Shown here one piece after another: positions 52,922-60,659 of a stretch of 64,000 bases of DNA. How positions within the stretch are numbered: the stretch's first letter is position 1; each line of letters opens with the position of its first letter. The notes below the pieces were generated by a model. That model was given only the letters and a program-made list of their open reading frames with translations, was not told where the DNA came from and made no database searches. The position numbers and the translations under genes are program-made. The DNA lies in the NCBI GenBank assembly GCA_016715205.1, contig JADKBC010000001.1, positions 186,001 through 250,000 of the forward strand, given 5' to 3'. The DNA is from Holophaga sp. GTDB lineage: Bacteria > Acidobacteriota > Holophagae > Holophagales > Holophagaceae.

Positions 52922-54426
52922 TAAGGCGCAACTGCTTGGCGCACAAGTGTCACATTCAGAGGCTCCGCTGCGCCCATGCGAGCCACCTTTAGTGTCACGG
53001 CGGTGCCAGCGGGCCCCCTCAGACGGGCCTTGACCTGCTCGAGGCCGAGGTCCCGAAGGTCCTGTCCGTCCGCCTCCAGAAGGCGATCCCCTGGCCTCAG
53101 TTTCGAGGCCGCAGGGCTGCCCGGGAGGGTGCGGTCCACCATCACCCCCGAACCTGGCACCAGCTTCAGTCCCAGGCCAAGGCGGCCCTCGGGAGCGGCG
53201 ACCTCACGGGGCGCTCGGAGGAGGGCGACTGACAGGGGTTCCGCCATGCCTGACCGGGCCACCTTCAGGGCCACCGCCGTGCCGGGGGCGCCCCGGAGAG
53301 CAACAGTTACCTGGGACAGGGTTAGGGGGGTTAGGTCCAAGCCATCGGCTGCCAGGAGCCGATCTCCCGGCTTCAGTTCAGAGGCGGCTGCCGGGGTCCC
53401 CGGCAGGAGGGACTTGATCACCACTCCAGGGGCATCTTCCACGGTGGCGGGGCCCAGCTCGAGTCCGAGCCGACCCACGGGTCGGAGCAGGGCCTCGGCT
53501 TTGGCCTTCATGGCGGCGGGATCCGCACCCTGGAGGCCGTCCACCACCCTGCCGTCGGCGAGAAAGCGGACGGCTGGAATGCCGGTCACACGCAGCGATG
53601 TCACCAAACTGGGGCCGTCGTCCACATCCAGGCTCACCACCTTCAGGCGCCCGCCATGCGCCGCAGCCACGGCGGAAGCCGCCTCCAGGGCCTTGGGACA
53701 GAAGGGGCACCAGGGCGCCCAGAGGACCAGCATCACGGGTGTGGGCGCGCGCAGCACCAGGTCGCTAAAGTCTCCCTCCTCGATGGGCACCACTCCTGCG
53801 GGCTGCGGCTGGAGGACGGCCCTCTTGAAGGCGATGAGGAGCGGCTTCCCACCTCGCTCCACCCCGAGAATGCAGGTGGTGTCGGCCGGTCCGTCAAGGA
53901 GCTGGGTGACCTGGATCAGGCTGAGGCCCTCCAGAGGCTTCTTGTTGATGCTAAGGAGCCGGTCCCCCCGGCGGAGACCCGTCTGGGTCACAGGCGAGTT
54001 CGGGAAAACGGACCGGATGAAGAAGCCCTTGCCCAAGGCGGCGATGGAGAACCCCGCGCCGCCGGAGGTGCGCCGCCAGGCCCGGAGCGCCTCGAGCTTG
54101 GCGATCTCGGCCCTCACCACCTCCCCATCGGGAGCCTTGGGGGCCAGCTCCAGGTAGCGGCGGAAGGCGTCGAGGGCGGGCTTGCTGCTGCTGCGTGAGG
54201 TGGCCAGGGCGGTGCCCAGGAAGAAGTAGGGCTCAGCTGCGTTTGGCGCGGCCTTTACCGCGTCCCCGAAGGATTCGATGGCCCGGTTCAAGTCATCGGG
54301 TGACTGGGCGCCCTGGAGGGCGGCGATGCCCGCCTGGAGGTGGCCCCGGGCCGCCTCGGACAGGGGCGTCTGGGTCATCGCCAGGAGGCCCGGCAGGAGC
54401 AGGGAGACAATCATGGCGCGCATCAT
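52921..54426 (-). CDS. Exported TPR-PDZ-thioredoxin-PDZ-PDZ protein
   Basis: The 501-residue protein has a signal peptide (MMRAMIVSLLLPGLLAMTQT). Then come TPR-like helices (about 30-110), a first PDZ domain (about 120-205), a thioredoxin fold with WAPWCPFC (C240 and C243; about 220-315), and two further PDZ domains (about 325-405 and 410-495). The latter two contain the near-identical PGDRLLxADGxDL. PDZ domains here probably bind C-termini or each other, and the thioredoxin site suggests disulfide exchange outside the cytoplasm. This domain order was not recognised as a known family. The stop lies exactly at the edge of the left repeat. Confidence 0.75.
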   Translation of the reverse strand: MMRAMIVSLLLPGLLAMTQTPLSEAARGHLQAGIAALQGAQSPDDLNRAIESFGDAVKAAPNAAEPYFFLGTALATSRSSSKPALDAFRRYLELAPKAPDGEVVRAEIAKLEALRAWRRTSGGAGFSIAALGKGFFIRSVFPNSPVTQTGLRRGDRLLSINKKPLEGLSLIQVTQLLDGPADTTCILGVERGGKPLLIAFKRAVLQPQPAGVVPIEEGDFSDLVLRAPTPVMLVLWAPWCPFCPKALEAASAVAAAHGGRLKVVSLDVDDGPSLVTSLRVTGIPAVRFLADGRVVDGLQGADPAAMKAKAEALLRPVGRLGLELGPATVEDAPGVVIKSLLPGTPAAASELKPGDRLLAADGLDLTPLTLSQVTVALRGAPGTAVALKVARSGMAEPLSVALLRAPREVAAPEGRLGLGLKLVPGSGVMVDRTLPGSPAASKLRPGDRLLEADGQDLRDLGLEQVKARLRGPAGTAVTLKVARMGAAEPLNVTLVRQAVAP

Positions 54427-55523
54427 TTCATCTCCGCCTTGGGAGTGGGCCCCGAAGCCAGCGTTCCCACGGCCCTCAGGGCCTGGAGGGAGTCCTGGGC
54501 CGCGTTCAGGTCGTCCGACGCCTTCAAGTTTTCCGTCAGTGCTTCTTCCAGGGCCTTCTTCGCCTCGGCGAGAAGCCGGTCTGCCTCCGCCTGGGCGGCA
54601 GAGTCCTGGGCCGCGGCTTTCGTCTGCTCCCGAGCCTCGACAGCCTCCCGGCGCTGGGCGAGGGTCTCCTGGCTCTTCACCCGCCGGGTCACGAGATCCT
54701 GGATCAGCACCTCCACCCGGGAGGTCTCCTCCTGGACCAGCTGTCCCAACTCCGCCTCAAGGCCACCCGCAGGCGAGGGGTTCCCGGGCATCGGGATTGC
54801 AGGGAGGCCCTCGTCGGCGCAGGGTGGGGCCGTGCCCTCGAGGGCGCGGGCGGCGTTTGTCCGGGCCACCTCCGCGCTGGCCGCATCCCCCTGGGCCGCG
54901 GCCAGGGCCGCTTGGCGCGACCAGCAGGCGCTTTGCAGCAGGCGATCCGCCTGGGGATTCACAAGAGGTTTCTGGGCATCGAGGCGCTGGGCGAGTAGAT
55001 CCCCCAGCATGCGTGCCTCCTGGACGACCTCCTGTCGGCGCAGGTCCCGGTACTGGGTCTCCTGCCGGGCGAGGTCAGCCTTCACGCGCGCCTGCCACGC
55101 CTGAAATTCGCGTCGGCGACGCTCTTCCTCGGCCCTACGCCGCTCCTCCGCGGCCTGGCGCTCCGCCGCCGGATCCCGGGCGGGCGCCTGGAGCCCCTGC
55201 TGGAAGCCCTGCATGAAGCTCTGCATGAGGCCGCCCATGATCGAGGCTGCATAACCCCGGGAGCCGCTACCACCGGAGCGGGGGCGGTAGGCGGTACCGC
55301 CGCTTCGGGGGGCATCGAAGCCCACGCAAGAGGACCGGCGGAACTCAAAGGGCGTCAAGCCCTGTCGGGTGGTCTCGCACTGGCCGCGGGTCGCAAAACT
55401 TCCCCGGGGGGCCGACCCGAACATGCGGGCAGCCTCCCCTGAAAATTGGACCTTCCAGTCCGCATGGGCCGCCGTTACAAAGACACCCATCAGCGCCTGA
55501 AGGATCATCCGCCGCAGGCTCAT
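54423..55523 (-). CDS. Exported coiled-coil protein
   Basis: The 366-residue protein starts at ATG 55523 behind GGAGGAGG, with a signal peptide (MILQALMGVFVTAAHA). About residues 125-175 and 240-345 are rich in A, E, R, Q and K and should form coiled coils (RRRAEEERRRREFQAWQA; EALTENLKASDDLNAA). A glycine/serine-rich segment and a helical patch (IMGGLMQSFMQGFQQGLQ) lie between the signal and the first coil. The first 80 residues contain two cysteines. Its start overlaps the FecR gene and its end overlaps the PDZ gene, both by ATGA. Confidence 0.65.
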   Translation of the reverse strand: MSLRRMILQALMGVFVTAAHADWKVQFSGEAARMFGSAPRGSFATRGQCETTRQGLTPFEFRRSSCVGFDAPRSGGTAYRPRSGGSGSRGYAASIMGGLMQSFMQGFQQGLQAPARDPAAERQAAEERRRAEEERRRREFQAWQARVKADLARQETQYRDLRRQEVVQEARMLGDLLAQRLDAQKPLVNPQADRLLQSACWSRQAALAAAQGDAASAEVARTNAARALEGTAPPCADEGLPAIPMPGNPSPAGGLEAELGQLVQEETSRVEVLIQDLVTRRVKSQETLAQRREAVEAREQTKAAAQDSAAQAEADRLLAEAKKALEEALTENLKASDDLNAAQDSLQALRAVGTLASGPTPKAEMK

Positions 55524-56401
55524 GGTGCCTCCTCCCGATCCCACCAGCGATCCAAGGTCTTGATGTCCACGGCCTCGGGTTCCGGCAGGGGCTGGCCGGG
55601 GACGTGCGTGCTCGGAATGCGGAGGCGCTGTCCGGCGGTGACGGGGCGACTGACCTTGCCCTCCCGGTCGCTGACATCCACCGTGCCTTCCAGCACGAGG
55701 CAGGTGACATTCCCCTGGGGCCGGGCCTCCACCAGGAACCGAGTGCCGCGTACAGCCAAGACAATGGTTTGGGTTCGGACTGTGAACTTTCTATCGGCCC
55801 TGGCCTTCCATTTCCCGATGAATTTCCCGTACTCCGACTGAAGGGAGGGTTCGTCACCCTGGGGGATGGTCAGTCTTGTCTCCGGGCCGACCACCAGGGT
55901 GGCCTGCCCGTCGAAGGCCTCCAGTTCCACCCGTCCGGTTGGCCCTGTCACCAGCCTGTCTCCTGGCTCCAGCCAGGGGCGGTCCATCCCCAGGGCATGG
56001 TGGGACCCGTCCTTGGTCACCACGAAGGCCTCCCCTTGAATCGCCAGGGGGAGTGCCCGGATGGGCGCCGTGCCAGTACCCAGGAGTTGGAGCGCCTGCT
56101 GCACCCTCACCACGGCACCTTCGGCCTTGACCTGCTGGAGGCGGCGCTTGTCCAGGGCAGTCCGGGAAGCAGCGAGGGCCTGACGGGCCGTGGCCTGGGC
56201 CTCGTGGGTGCCCGCAGCAGTTCGGGACACCAGATCCTGATTCCGGGCCACCCGCTCTTCAGCAGCCTTTACCTGGACCAGCACCTCGTACCGCTGCTTC
56301 TCAAGCTTCACCAGGAGGTTTTGGACCCAGAGTTTGCGATCCAGGTCCGGGGTCTGGGCCATGAGGGTGCAAACAGGGATGGCCGCCGCAAGAAGGCGCA
56401 T
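55520..56401 (-). CDS. Exported FecR-domain protein
   Basis: The 293-residue protein has a short signal peptide (MRLLAAAIPVCTLMA) and a coiled-coil segment (about 20-105). A FecR-type beta domain follows (about 120-245): LEPGDRLVTGPTGRVEL, then LAVRGTRFLVEARPQGNV and VLEGTVDVSDREGK. There is no inner-membrane helix to contact a sigma factor, so it is not a classical FecR anti-sigma; it may be a periplasmic ligand-binding or structural protein. GGAGG precedes the ATG. It is the first gene of the three-gene exported operon. Confidence 0.75.
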   Translation of the reverse strand: MRLLAAAIPVCTLMAQTPDLDRKLWVQNLLVKLEKQRYEVLVQVKAAEERVARNQDLVSRTAAGTHEAQATARQALAASRTALDKRRLQQVKAEGAVVRVQQALQLLGTGTAPIRALPLAIQGEAFVVTKDGSHHALGMDRPWLEPGDRLVTGPTGRVELEAFDGQATLVVGPETRLTIPQGDEPSLQSEYGKFIGKWKARADRKFTVRTQTIVLAVRGTRFLVEARPQGNVTCLVLEGTVDVSDREGKVSRPVTAGQRLRIPSTHVPGQPLPEPEAVDIKTLDRWWDREEAP

Positions 56402-56614
56402 GGATCCTCCCGGGATCGCAGGATGGGGTCGGATGCGTCCATGATGGGGCGGGCCGACGCCTTCCTCAAGGGGCGGGGATAGGCCAGCAGGAAGTAATCT
56501 CTCCGTTGATGCCGTTAAGCAAGCGCGAACAAAGGATATCCAGCAGAGTCGGCCTGGCCTTCGCCAGGGTCTAGGTCAGGAGACGAATCCTTCGTTCCTG
56601 GCACTGGAGGTCCT

Positions 56615-57243
56615 ATGCGCACCGTGCTCTTGGCGACCCTTTTATCAGCGTCCACCGCCTTGCCCGTCCCGGGCAGGGAACCCCGACGAACCCCCCGCAG
56701 CCAAGTTCCTCGAGCTGCAAGCCTTTCGCTTCTAAAGCCGAGACCCTGAGCACCATCCGGGTCTACCTGGTTCGGATGGATATCACCCTCGAATCCACCG
56801 TCAGCAAGGATTACCCCGTCCTAATCTTTGAGAGGGAACTTGCCAACCTGAAACATCGCGTCAAGGTCGTCATCGACCGCAAGCGAAACCTAGTCTAAAT
56901 CTACCTCAATCACTACCTCACCTTGCCAAACAATAGACCCCACCGGGACACCGTTCTCCGAGAGCTGATGAAGCGGAACTGGGATCTCAACATCGGGAAT
57001 TTCGAATGGGATCCAAGTGATGGCGTAGTCCGATTCCCTTATTGCTTCTTCAATGAAAACGGCTTCGGTTTCGAAGTCATGAAGGTCCTCGTGAACACAC
57101 TGCTGGAGACCGGCGACAAGCACTGGCCGGAGCTCAAGAAAATGGCGGATGGATTGCCGGAGGGAAAGCGAATCATATTTCCATCAAGGCGGCGGCCTCC
57201 TCCGCATCTCCGAGATCCGCCCATGGGCCCTCCGCCGAAATGA
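56615..57243 (+). pseudogene. Decayed exported YbjN-like gene
   Basis: A start at 56615 behind GGAGG begins a signal peptide (MRTVLLATLLSASTALPVPG) but soon loses frame. The useful sequence continues in another frame with STIRVYLVRMDITLESTV, is stopped by TAA at 56896-56898, and resumes in the same frame with IYLNHYLTLPNNRPHRD, ending at 57243. The part VLRELMKRNWDLNIGNFEWD...FRFPYCFF resembles the YbjN/sensory-chaperone fold. At least one frameshift and one nonsense codon make it a pseudogene. The 213 bp between it and the FecR start hold nothing I recognise. Confidence 0.65.
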
Positions 57244-57348
57244 AAGGTGCCGAAGCCTATTTCGAGCGGCCCTAGCTTCTCAGGGCTCGCAGATCTCGAT
57301 CATGTCCCGGAACATGGCCGCGGCAGTGCCCATGGGGCCCTGGTCCGC
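57219..57348. repeat. Right 130-bp direct repeat
   Basis: This is the partner of 52793-52921. It contains a stranded copy of the last 57 bases of the radical SAM gene (ending AYFERP-stop) followed by the true 3' end of homoserine dehydrogenase. It ends the inserted block. Confidence 0.9.
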
Positions 57349-58314
57349 ATTGAGGACGACCTGGCGGCCCTGAATGTCGGTGTCACAAAGGAGACCGGAG
57401 GCTCCCATCTGAAGCGGGAAGAAGGGGTGGTCCGGCCGGAGCGTCTCAGGGCCCACACTCAGCCGATAACCGTTCTCCGTCAGCTCCGCACGGGCCAGCA
57501 TCAGGATGCGCTCACCGCGCATTCGCGCGTTGCGAGGCTCACCCTGTGCCAAATCCCGCAGGCCATGGCGCTGGATATCCTCCAGGCGAGTGGGTTGGCG
57601 CAGCACGGTGTTGGCCAGGATGCAGAGTTTCGCGGCCAGATCCCAGCCATCCACGTCCAGGCTGGGGTCAGCCTCCGCCAAGCCGGCCTTCTGGGCTTCA
57701 GCAATGGCGGCGTCCAGGTCAAGGCCCTCCTCCATGCGGGTGAGGTAAATACCGGTGCTGAGGTTGAGGACCCCTTCCAAACGGTGGATATGGCAACCGG
57801 TCAGTACCCGGTGCGTGAGGTTGATGGCGGGGAGACAGCCCCCGACGGCGCCTGAAAAACGAAGGGAAGGAAGGCTGGGGTCGGTCCAATCACTCAGCGC
57901 GGCGAGTTCGGGGAAGGCCAGCACCACCGGGCCCTTGCTGGCCATCACCACTGGAATTTTGCGCCGCAGGGCTTCCAGGGCGACATCCAGTCCTGGCTGG
58001 CCGTTCCAGAGGTTGGTGGGGGCCGCCTCCAGCACGAGATCCGCCCCGTGGTGGTCGATGAGGCAGGTGATGGCCTGACCGGGCACGGCACCGGGCAGTT
58101 CCCCGACCCCCCGTTCGGCAGCCTTGGTGCGCAGCAAGGTATCCAGGTCCAAACCAGAAGGATCGTAGATCGCGCCGCTGGAATCTGCGGCTCCCACCAG
58201 GAGCACCCGCACCTGGTGCCGTTCTTCCAAGAGCTCGGAACGCTCCCGCAGCAACTGCACGAACCGCCGTCCCACATTGCCGAGGCCGTTGAGCAAAAGT
58301 CGATGGGTTCGCAT
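57280..58314 (-). CDS. hom: Homoserine dehydrogenase
   Basis: The 344-residue enzyme reduces aspartate semialdehyde to homoserine for methionine and threonine. The NAD(P) site is LNGLGNVGRR, the substrate region is VLNLSTGIYLTRME and DVDGWDLAAKLCILAN, and MASKGPVVL carries the conserved lysine region. There is no C-terminal ACT domain, so it is the short form without that type of feedback control. Its last bases are duplicated at 52850-52921. It is convergent with the inserted block. Confidence 0.88.
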   Translation of the reverse strand: MRTHRLLLNGLGNVGRRFVQLLRERSELLEERHQVRVLLVGAADSSGAIYDPSGLDLDTLLRTKAAERGVGELPGAVPGQAITCLIDHHGADLVLEAAPTNLWNGQPGLDVALEALRRKIPVVMASKGPVVLAFPELAALSDWTDPSLPSLRFSGAVGGCLPAINLTHRVLTGCHIHRLEGVLNLSTGIYLTRMEEGLDLDAAIAEAQKAGLAEADPSLDVDGWDLAAKLCILANTVLRQPTRLEDIQRHGLRDLAQGEPRNARMRGERILMLARAELTENGYRLSVGPETLRPDHPFFPLQMGASGLLCDTDIQGRQVVLNADQGPMGTAAAMFRDMIEICEP

Positions 58315-58361
58315 GCATCCAGTATGTCAAATCTGGAACAAAGGCGCAGGGCCAGGAGAGG

Positions 58362-58390
58362 TTCGGCGCCTTCGAAATTCACACTAAACT
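58362..58390 (+). promoter_or_regulatory. Possible promoter of pyrR-pyrB
   Basis: TTCGGC (58362-58367), a 17-bp spacer and TAAACT (58385-58390) precede pyrR by 28 bp. Spacing is ideal but the -35 matches the consensus weakly. The leader is too short for a classical PyrR attenuator. Confidence 0.35.
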
Positions 58391-58418
58391 AGAGGAGCGC
58401 CCGCGCACCGGAGGCCCC

Positions 58419-58964
58419 ATGAGCGAACCCCAAGCACCTTGCCTGCTCGACGCCCAGCAGATGGAGGCCTACCTGCTGCGCGTTTCCAGGGAAATCGCTG
58501 CGGCATTCGGCCACGACGAAAATCTGGTGCTGGTGGGCATTCGCAGCCGTGGCCTGCCCATGGCGGAGCGCCTAGGGCGCATGCTGGAAGCTAGCCTTGG
58601 CCGTGAAGTCCCCATCGGGATTCTGGATATCACCCTCTATCGCGACGACCTGACGGAGATGGCGGGCAGTCCCATCGTTCGCCCCACGGAAATTCCCTTC
58701 CGGCTCAAGGACAAGACGGTGGTGCTGGTGGACGATGTGCTCTTCACGGGCCGCACCATCCGCGCAGGGCTGGACGCGCTGCTGGACCATGGCCGACCCA
58801 AGCGGGTTTGGCTGGCGGTGCTGGTGGATCGCGGCGGCCGCGAACTGCCCATCCAGGCGGATTTCGTGGGGCTGAAGTTGGAAGTGCCCATGACCCAGCG
58901 CGTATCCGTGCGCGTGCAAGAGATCGATAACGTGGATGGTGTCTACCTGGAAGGCCGGAGCTGA
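58419..58964 (+). CDS. pyrR: PyrR bifunctional regulator / uracil phosphoribosyltransferase
   Basis: The 181-residue protein has the PRPP-binding motif TVVLVDDVLFTGRTIRAGLD and the PyrR block LVGIRSRGLPMAERL. In Bacillus PyrR binds pyr mRNA to cause attenuation and also has weak uracil phosphoribosyltransferase activity. GGAGG precedes the ATG. pyrB follows with one base between, so the two are cotranscribed. No attenuator hairpin was identified in the short upstream gap. Confidence 0.93.
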   Translation: MSEPQAPCLLDAQQMEAYLLRVSREIAAAFGHDENLVLVGIRSRGLPMAERLGRMLEASLGREVPIGILDITLYRDDLTEMAGSPIVRPTEIPFRLKDKTVVLVDDVLFTGRTIRAGLDALLDHGRPKRVWLAVLVDRGGRELPIQADFVGLKLEVPMTQRVSVRVQEIDNVDGVYLEGRS

Positions 58965-58965
58965 A

Positions 58966-59925
58966 ATGACCACACCGCGCTACATCTTTCCCCACAAGCA
59001 CCTGCTGGGCATCGAGCCCCTCAGCCCCGCCGATATCACGGCGATCCTGGATCAGGCCGAGGCCTTTGAAGAAGTCTGCGAACGCCCCGACATCAAGATC
59101 GTGCCCGCCCTGCGAAAGCGCTTGGTGGTGAACCTCTTTTTCGAGAATTCCACCCGTACTCGCAACAGTTTCGAGATCGCGGAAAAGCGGTTATCCGCGG
59201 AGATCATCAATTTCGACGCCGATACCAGCGCGCTATCCAAGGGCGAAACGCTGATCGACACGGCCATGAACCTCCAGGCCATGCATCCGGATCTCATCGT
59301 CATGCGCCACAGCGCTGCCGGCGCGCATGCGCTGCTGGCCCGGCACATGAAGGCCAGCATTATCAACGCCGGGGATGGGGCCCACGAGCATCCCACTCAG
59401 GCTTTGCTGGATGCCTACACCCTGCGCCAGAAATTCGGGAAGCTGGACGGCCTGCGTTTGGCCATCGTGGGCGATATCCGCCATAGTCGCGTGGTGCGCT
59501 CCAATCTCTGGCTGCTCACCAAGATGGGCGCCAAAGTCACGCTGGTGGGCCCGCCCACGCTGCTGCCCGTGGAAATGAAGGACACCTGGCCTGAAGTGGA
59601 ATTCAGCTACGACCTGGATGCCGTGCTGCCTGAAATGGACGCCATCATGGCCCTGCGCGCGCAGTTCGAGCGCGGCACAGGTCAGTACATCCCAGGCGCG
59701 GGCGAATACATCCGCTACTACCAGCTCAACGCCGCTCGCATGAAGCGCGCCAAGAAGGATGTGGCCATCCTGCATCCCGGCCCCATGAACCGTGGGTTTG
59801 AGATCACCTCAGAGGTGGCTGATGGCCCCAACAACCTGATCCTGGACCAGGTAACCAACGGCGTGCCGGTACGCATGGCGGTGCTTTATTTGCTGTCCAA
59901 CCCCCACGGTGAGCAGGTGCCCTAA
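58966..59925 (+). CDS. pyrB: Aspartate carbamoyltransferase catalytic subunit
   Basis: The 319-residue enzyme joins carbamoyl phosphate and aspartate, the first committed step of pyrimidine synthesis. FFENSTRTRNSFEIA is the carbamoyl-phosphate motif and GDGAHEHPTQALLDAYT is also diagnostic. The ATG at 58966 follows GGAG. No pyrI regulatory chain or pyrC is in the window. A strong hairpin follows at 59944. Confidence 0.96.
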   Translation: MTTPRYIFPHKHLLGIEPLSPADITAILDQAEAFEEVCERPDIKIVPALRKRLVVNLFFENSTRTRNSFEIAEKRLSAEIINFDADTSALSKGETLIDTAMNLQAMHPDLIVMRHSAAGAHALLARHMKASIINAGDGAHEHPTQALLDAYTLRQKFGKLDGLRLAIVGDIRHSRVVRSNLWLLTKMGAKVTLVGPPTLLPVEMKDTWPEVEFSYDLDAVLPEMDAIMALRAQFERGTGQYIPGAGEYIRYYQLNAARMKRAKKDVAILHPGPMNRGFEITSEVADGPNNLILDQVTNGVPVRMAVLYLLSNPHGEQVP

Positions 59926-59943
59926 GGTTGTTGATTCCGTTCG

Positions 59944-59982
59944 AATGCCAAGAAAGGCCCGATGAGGGCCTTTCTTGGCATT
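59944..59982. terminator. Hairpin terminator after pyrB
   Basis: A perfect 17-bp stem (59944-59960 and 59966-59982, loop GATGA) directly follows pyrB and precedes the end of a convergent gene. There is no long T-tract, so it may act as a bidirectional or processing hairpin. Confidence 0.75.
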
Positions 59983-59988
59983 CAGGAT

Positions 59989-60258
59989 TCAAGCGGCTGG
60001 ATCGGCGGGTCTTTCTGCGGGGCTGCCAAGGCGAACCAGGAACTGGGTTTTGCGGAGGCACAGGAAGGCAGCAAGGAACAGAACCCCGGCATAGGCGCCT
60101 CCCGTGGTGATGATTTTCCAGAAGGGAAACGAAGCATAGGGCTCGCGAAGCACCGAGGCCAAGCTGACCAGGTACATGACGACCTGTGCGATTCCTTGAA
60201 CGAGGAAATAGACGCCGAGCACCTTAAGGCCTGCGGCAAAACGATCGTTCAATGGCAT
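59989..60258 (-). CDS. Small two-helix membrane protein
   Basis: The 89-residue protein starts at ATG 60258 behind GAGGAGG. Two hydrophobic segments (VLGVYFLVQGIAQVVMYLVS and TTGGAYAGVLFLAAFLCL) suggest two membrane helices. The C-terminus is short and polar. No family recognised. Confidence 0.6.
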   Translation of the reverse strand: MPLNDRFAAGLKVLGVYFLVQGIAQVVMYLVSLASVLREPYASFPFWKIITTGGAYAGVLFLAAFLCLRKTQFLVRLGSPAERPADPAA

Positions 60259-60373
60259 GGGCTTCCTCCTCAGGGTGGAACCCACAATCCCGCCGTTTTC
60301 TACTGCCCAGCCCCAGGACCGACAAGCGGAATATCAGGTGGGGCGATCTGATATCTGGCTCAGTCGATCCGTT

Positions 60374-60411
60374 GAACGGAAAAGGCCCGCAGACGCGGGC
60401 CATGTCCGTTC
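60374..60411 (-). terminator. Two-tier hairpin terminator of the ferredoxin gene
   Basis: Nested inverted repeats GAACGGA/TCCGTTC (60374-60380, 60405-60411) and GGCCCGC/GCGGGCC (60384-60390, 60395-60401, loop AGAC) lie just after the ferredoxin gene. Read leftward, the inner stem is followed by TTTTCC, as in an intrinsic terminator. Confidence 0.6.
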
Positions 60412-60425
60412 GGATGGTGGGTACC

Positions 60426-60596
60426 CTAGGCGGCGACGATCGCTTCGCTGGGGCAGGTGGCGACGCAGGCGCCGCAGTCGATGCAGGTTTCGGCGTCGAT
60501 CACGTAGATGGGATCGCCTTCCTTGATGGATTCGACGGGGCATTCGGGCAGGCAGGCGCCACAGGCGACGCAGGAATCAGTGATGGTATGGGCCAT
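60426..60596 (-). CDS. 2[4Fe-4S] ferredoxin
   Basis: The 56-residue protein starts at ATG 60596 behind GGAGG. Two clusters, CVACGACLPECP and CIDCGACVATCP, fill almost the whole length, as in clostridial-type ferredoxins. It could serve the AOR or other low-potential enzymes. It is single and has its own terminator. Confidence 0.93.
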   Translation of the reverse strand: MAHTITDSCVACGACLPECPVESIKEGDPIYVIDAETCIDCGACVATCPSEAIVAA

Positions 60597-60659
60597 GGTC
60601 AACCTCCAAGTCAGGAACCGAATTGAGAGTAGACCCAAGCCGGGGTGGAGATGATCACA

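Larger units (their letters stand above)
52922..57218. other. Putative acquired block of exported-protein genes
   Basis: About 4.3 kb lies between the two direct repeats. It carries three coupled leftward genes for exported proteins (TPR-PDZ-Trx, coiled coil, FecR) and a decayed rightward YbjN-like gene. No transposase or integrase is visible. The simplest picture is homologous recombination at the radical SAM/homoserine dehydrogenase junction with DNA from a relative, leaving both junction versions behind. Confidence 0.65.

Noticed and set aside
52976..54157. 393-codon frame opposite the PDZ-thioredoxin gene
   Set aside because: Serine/arginine/proline-rich shadow frame; the opposite strand has coherent domains and a signal peptide.
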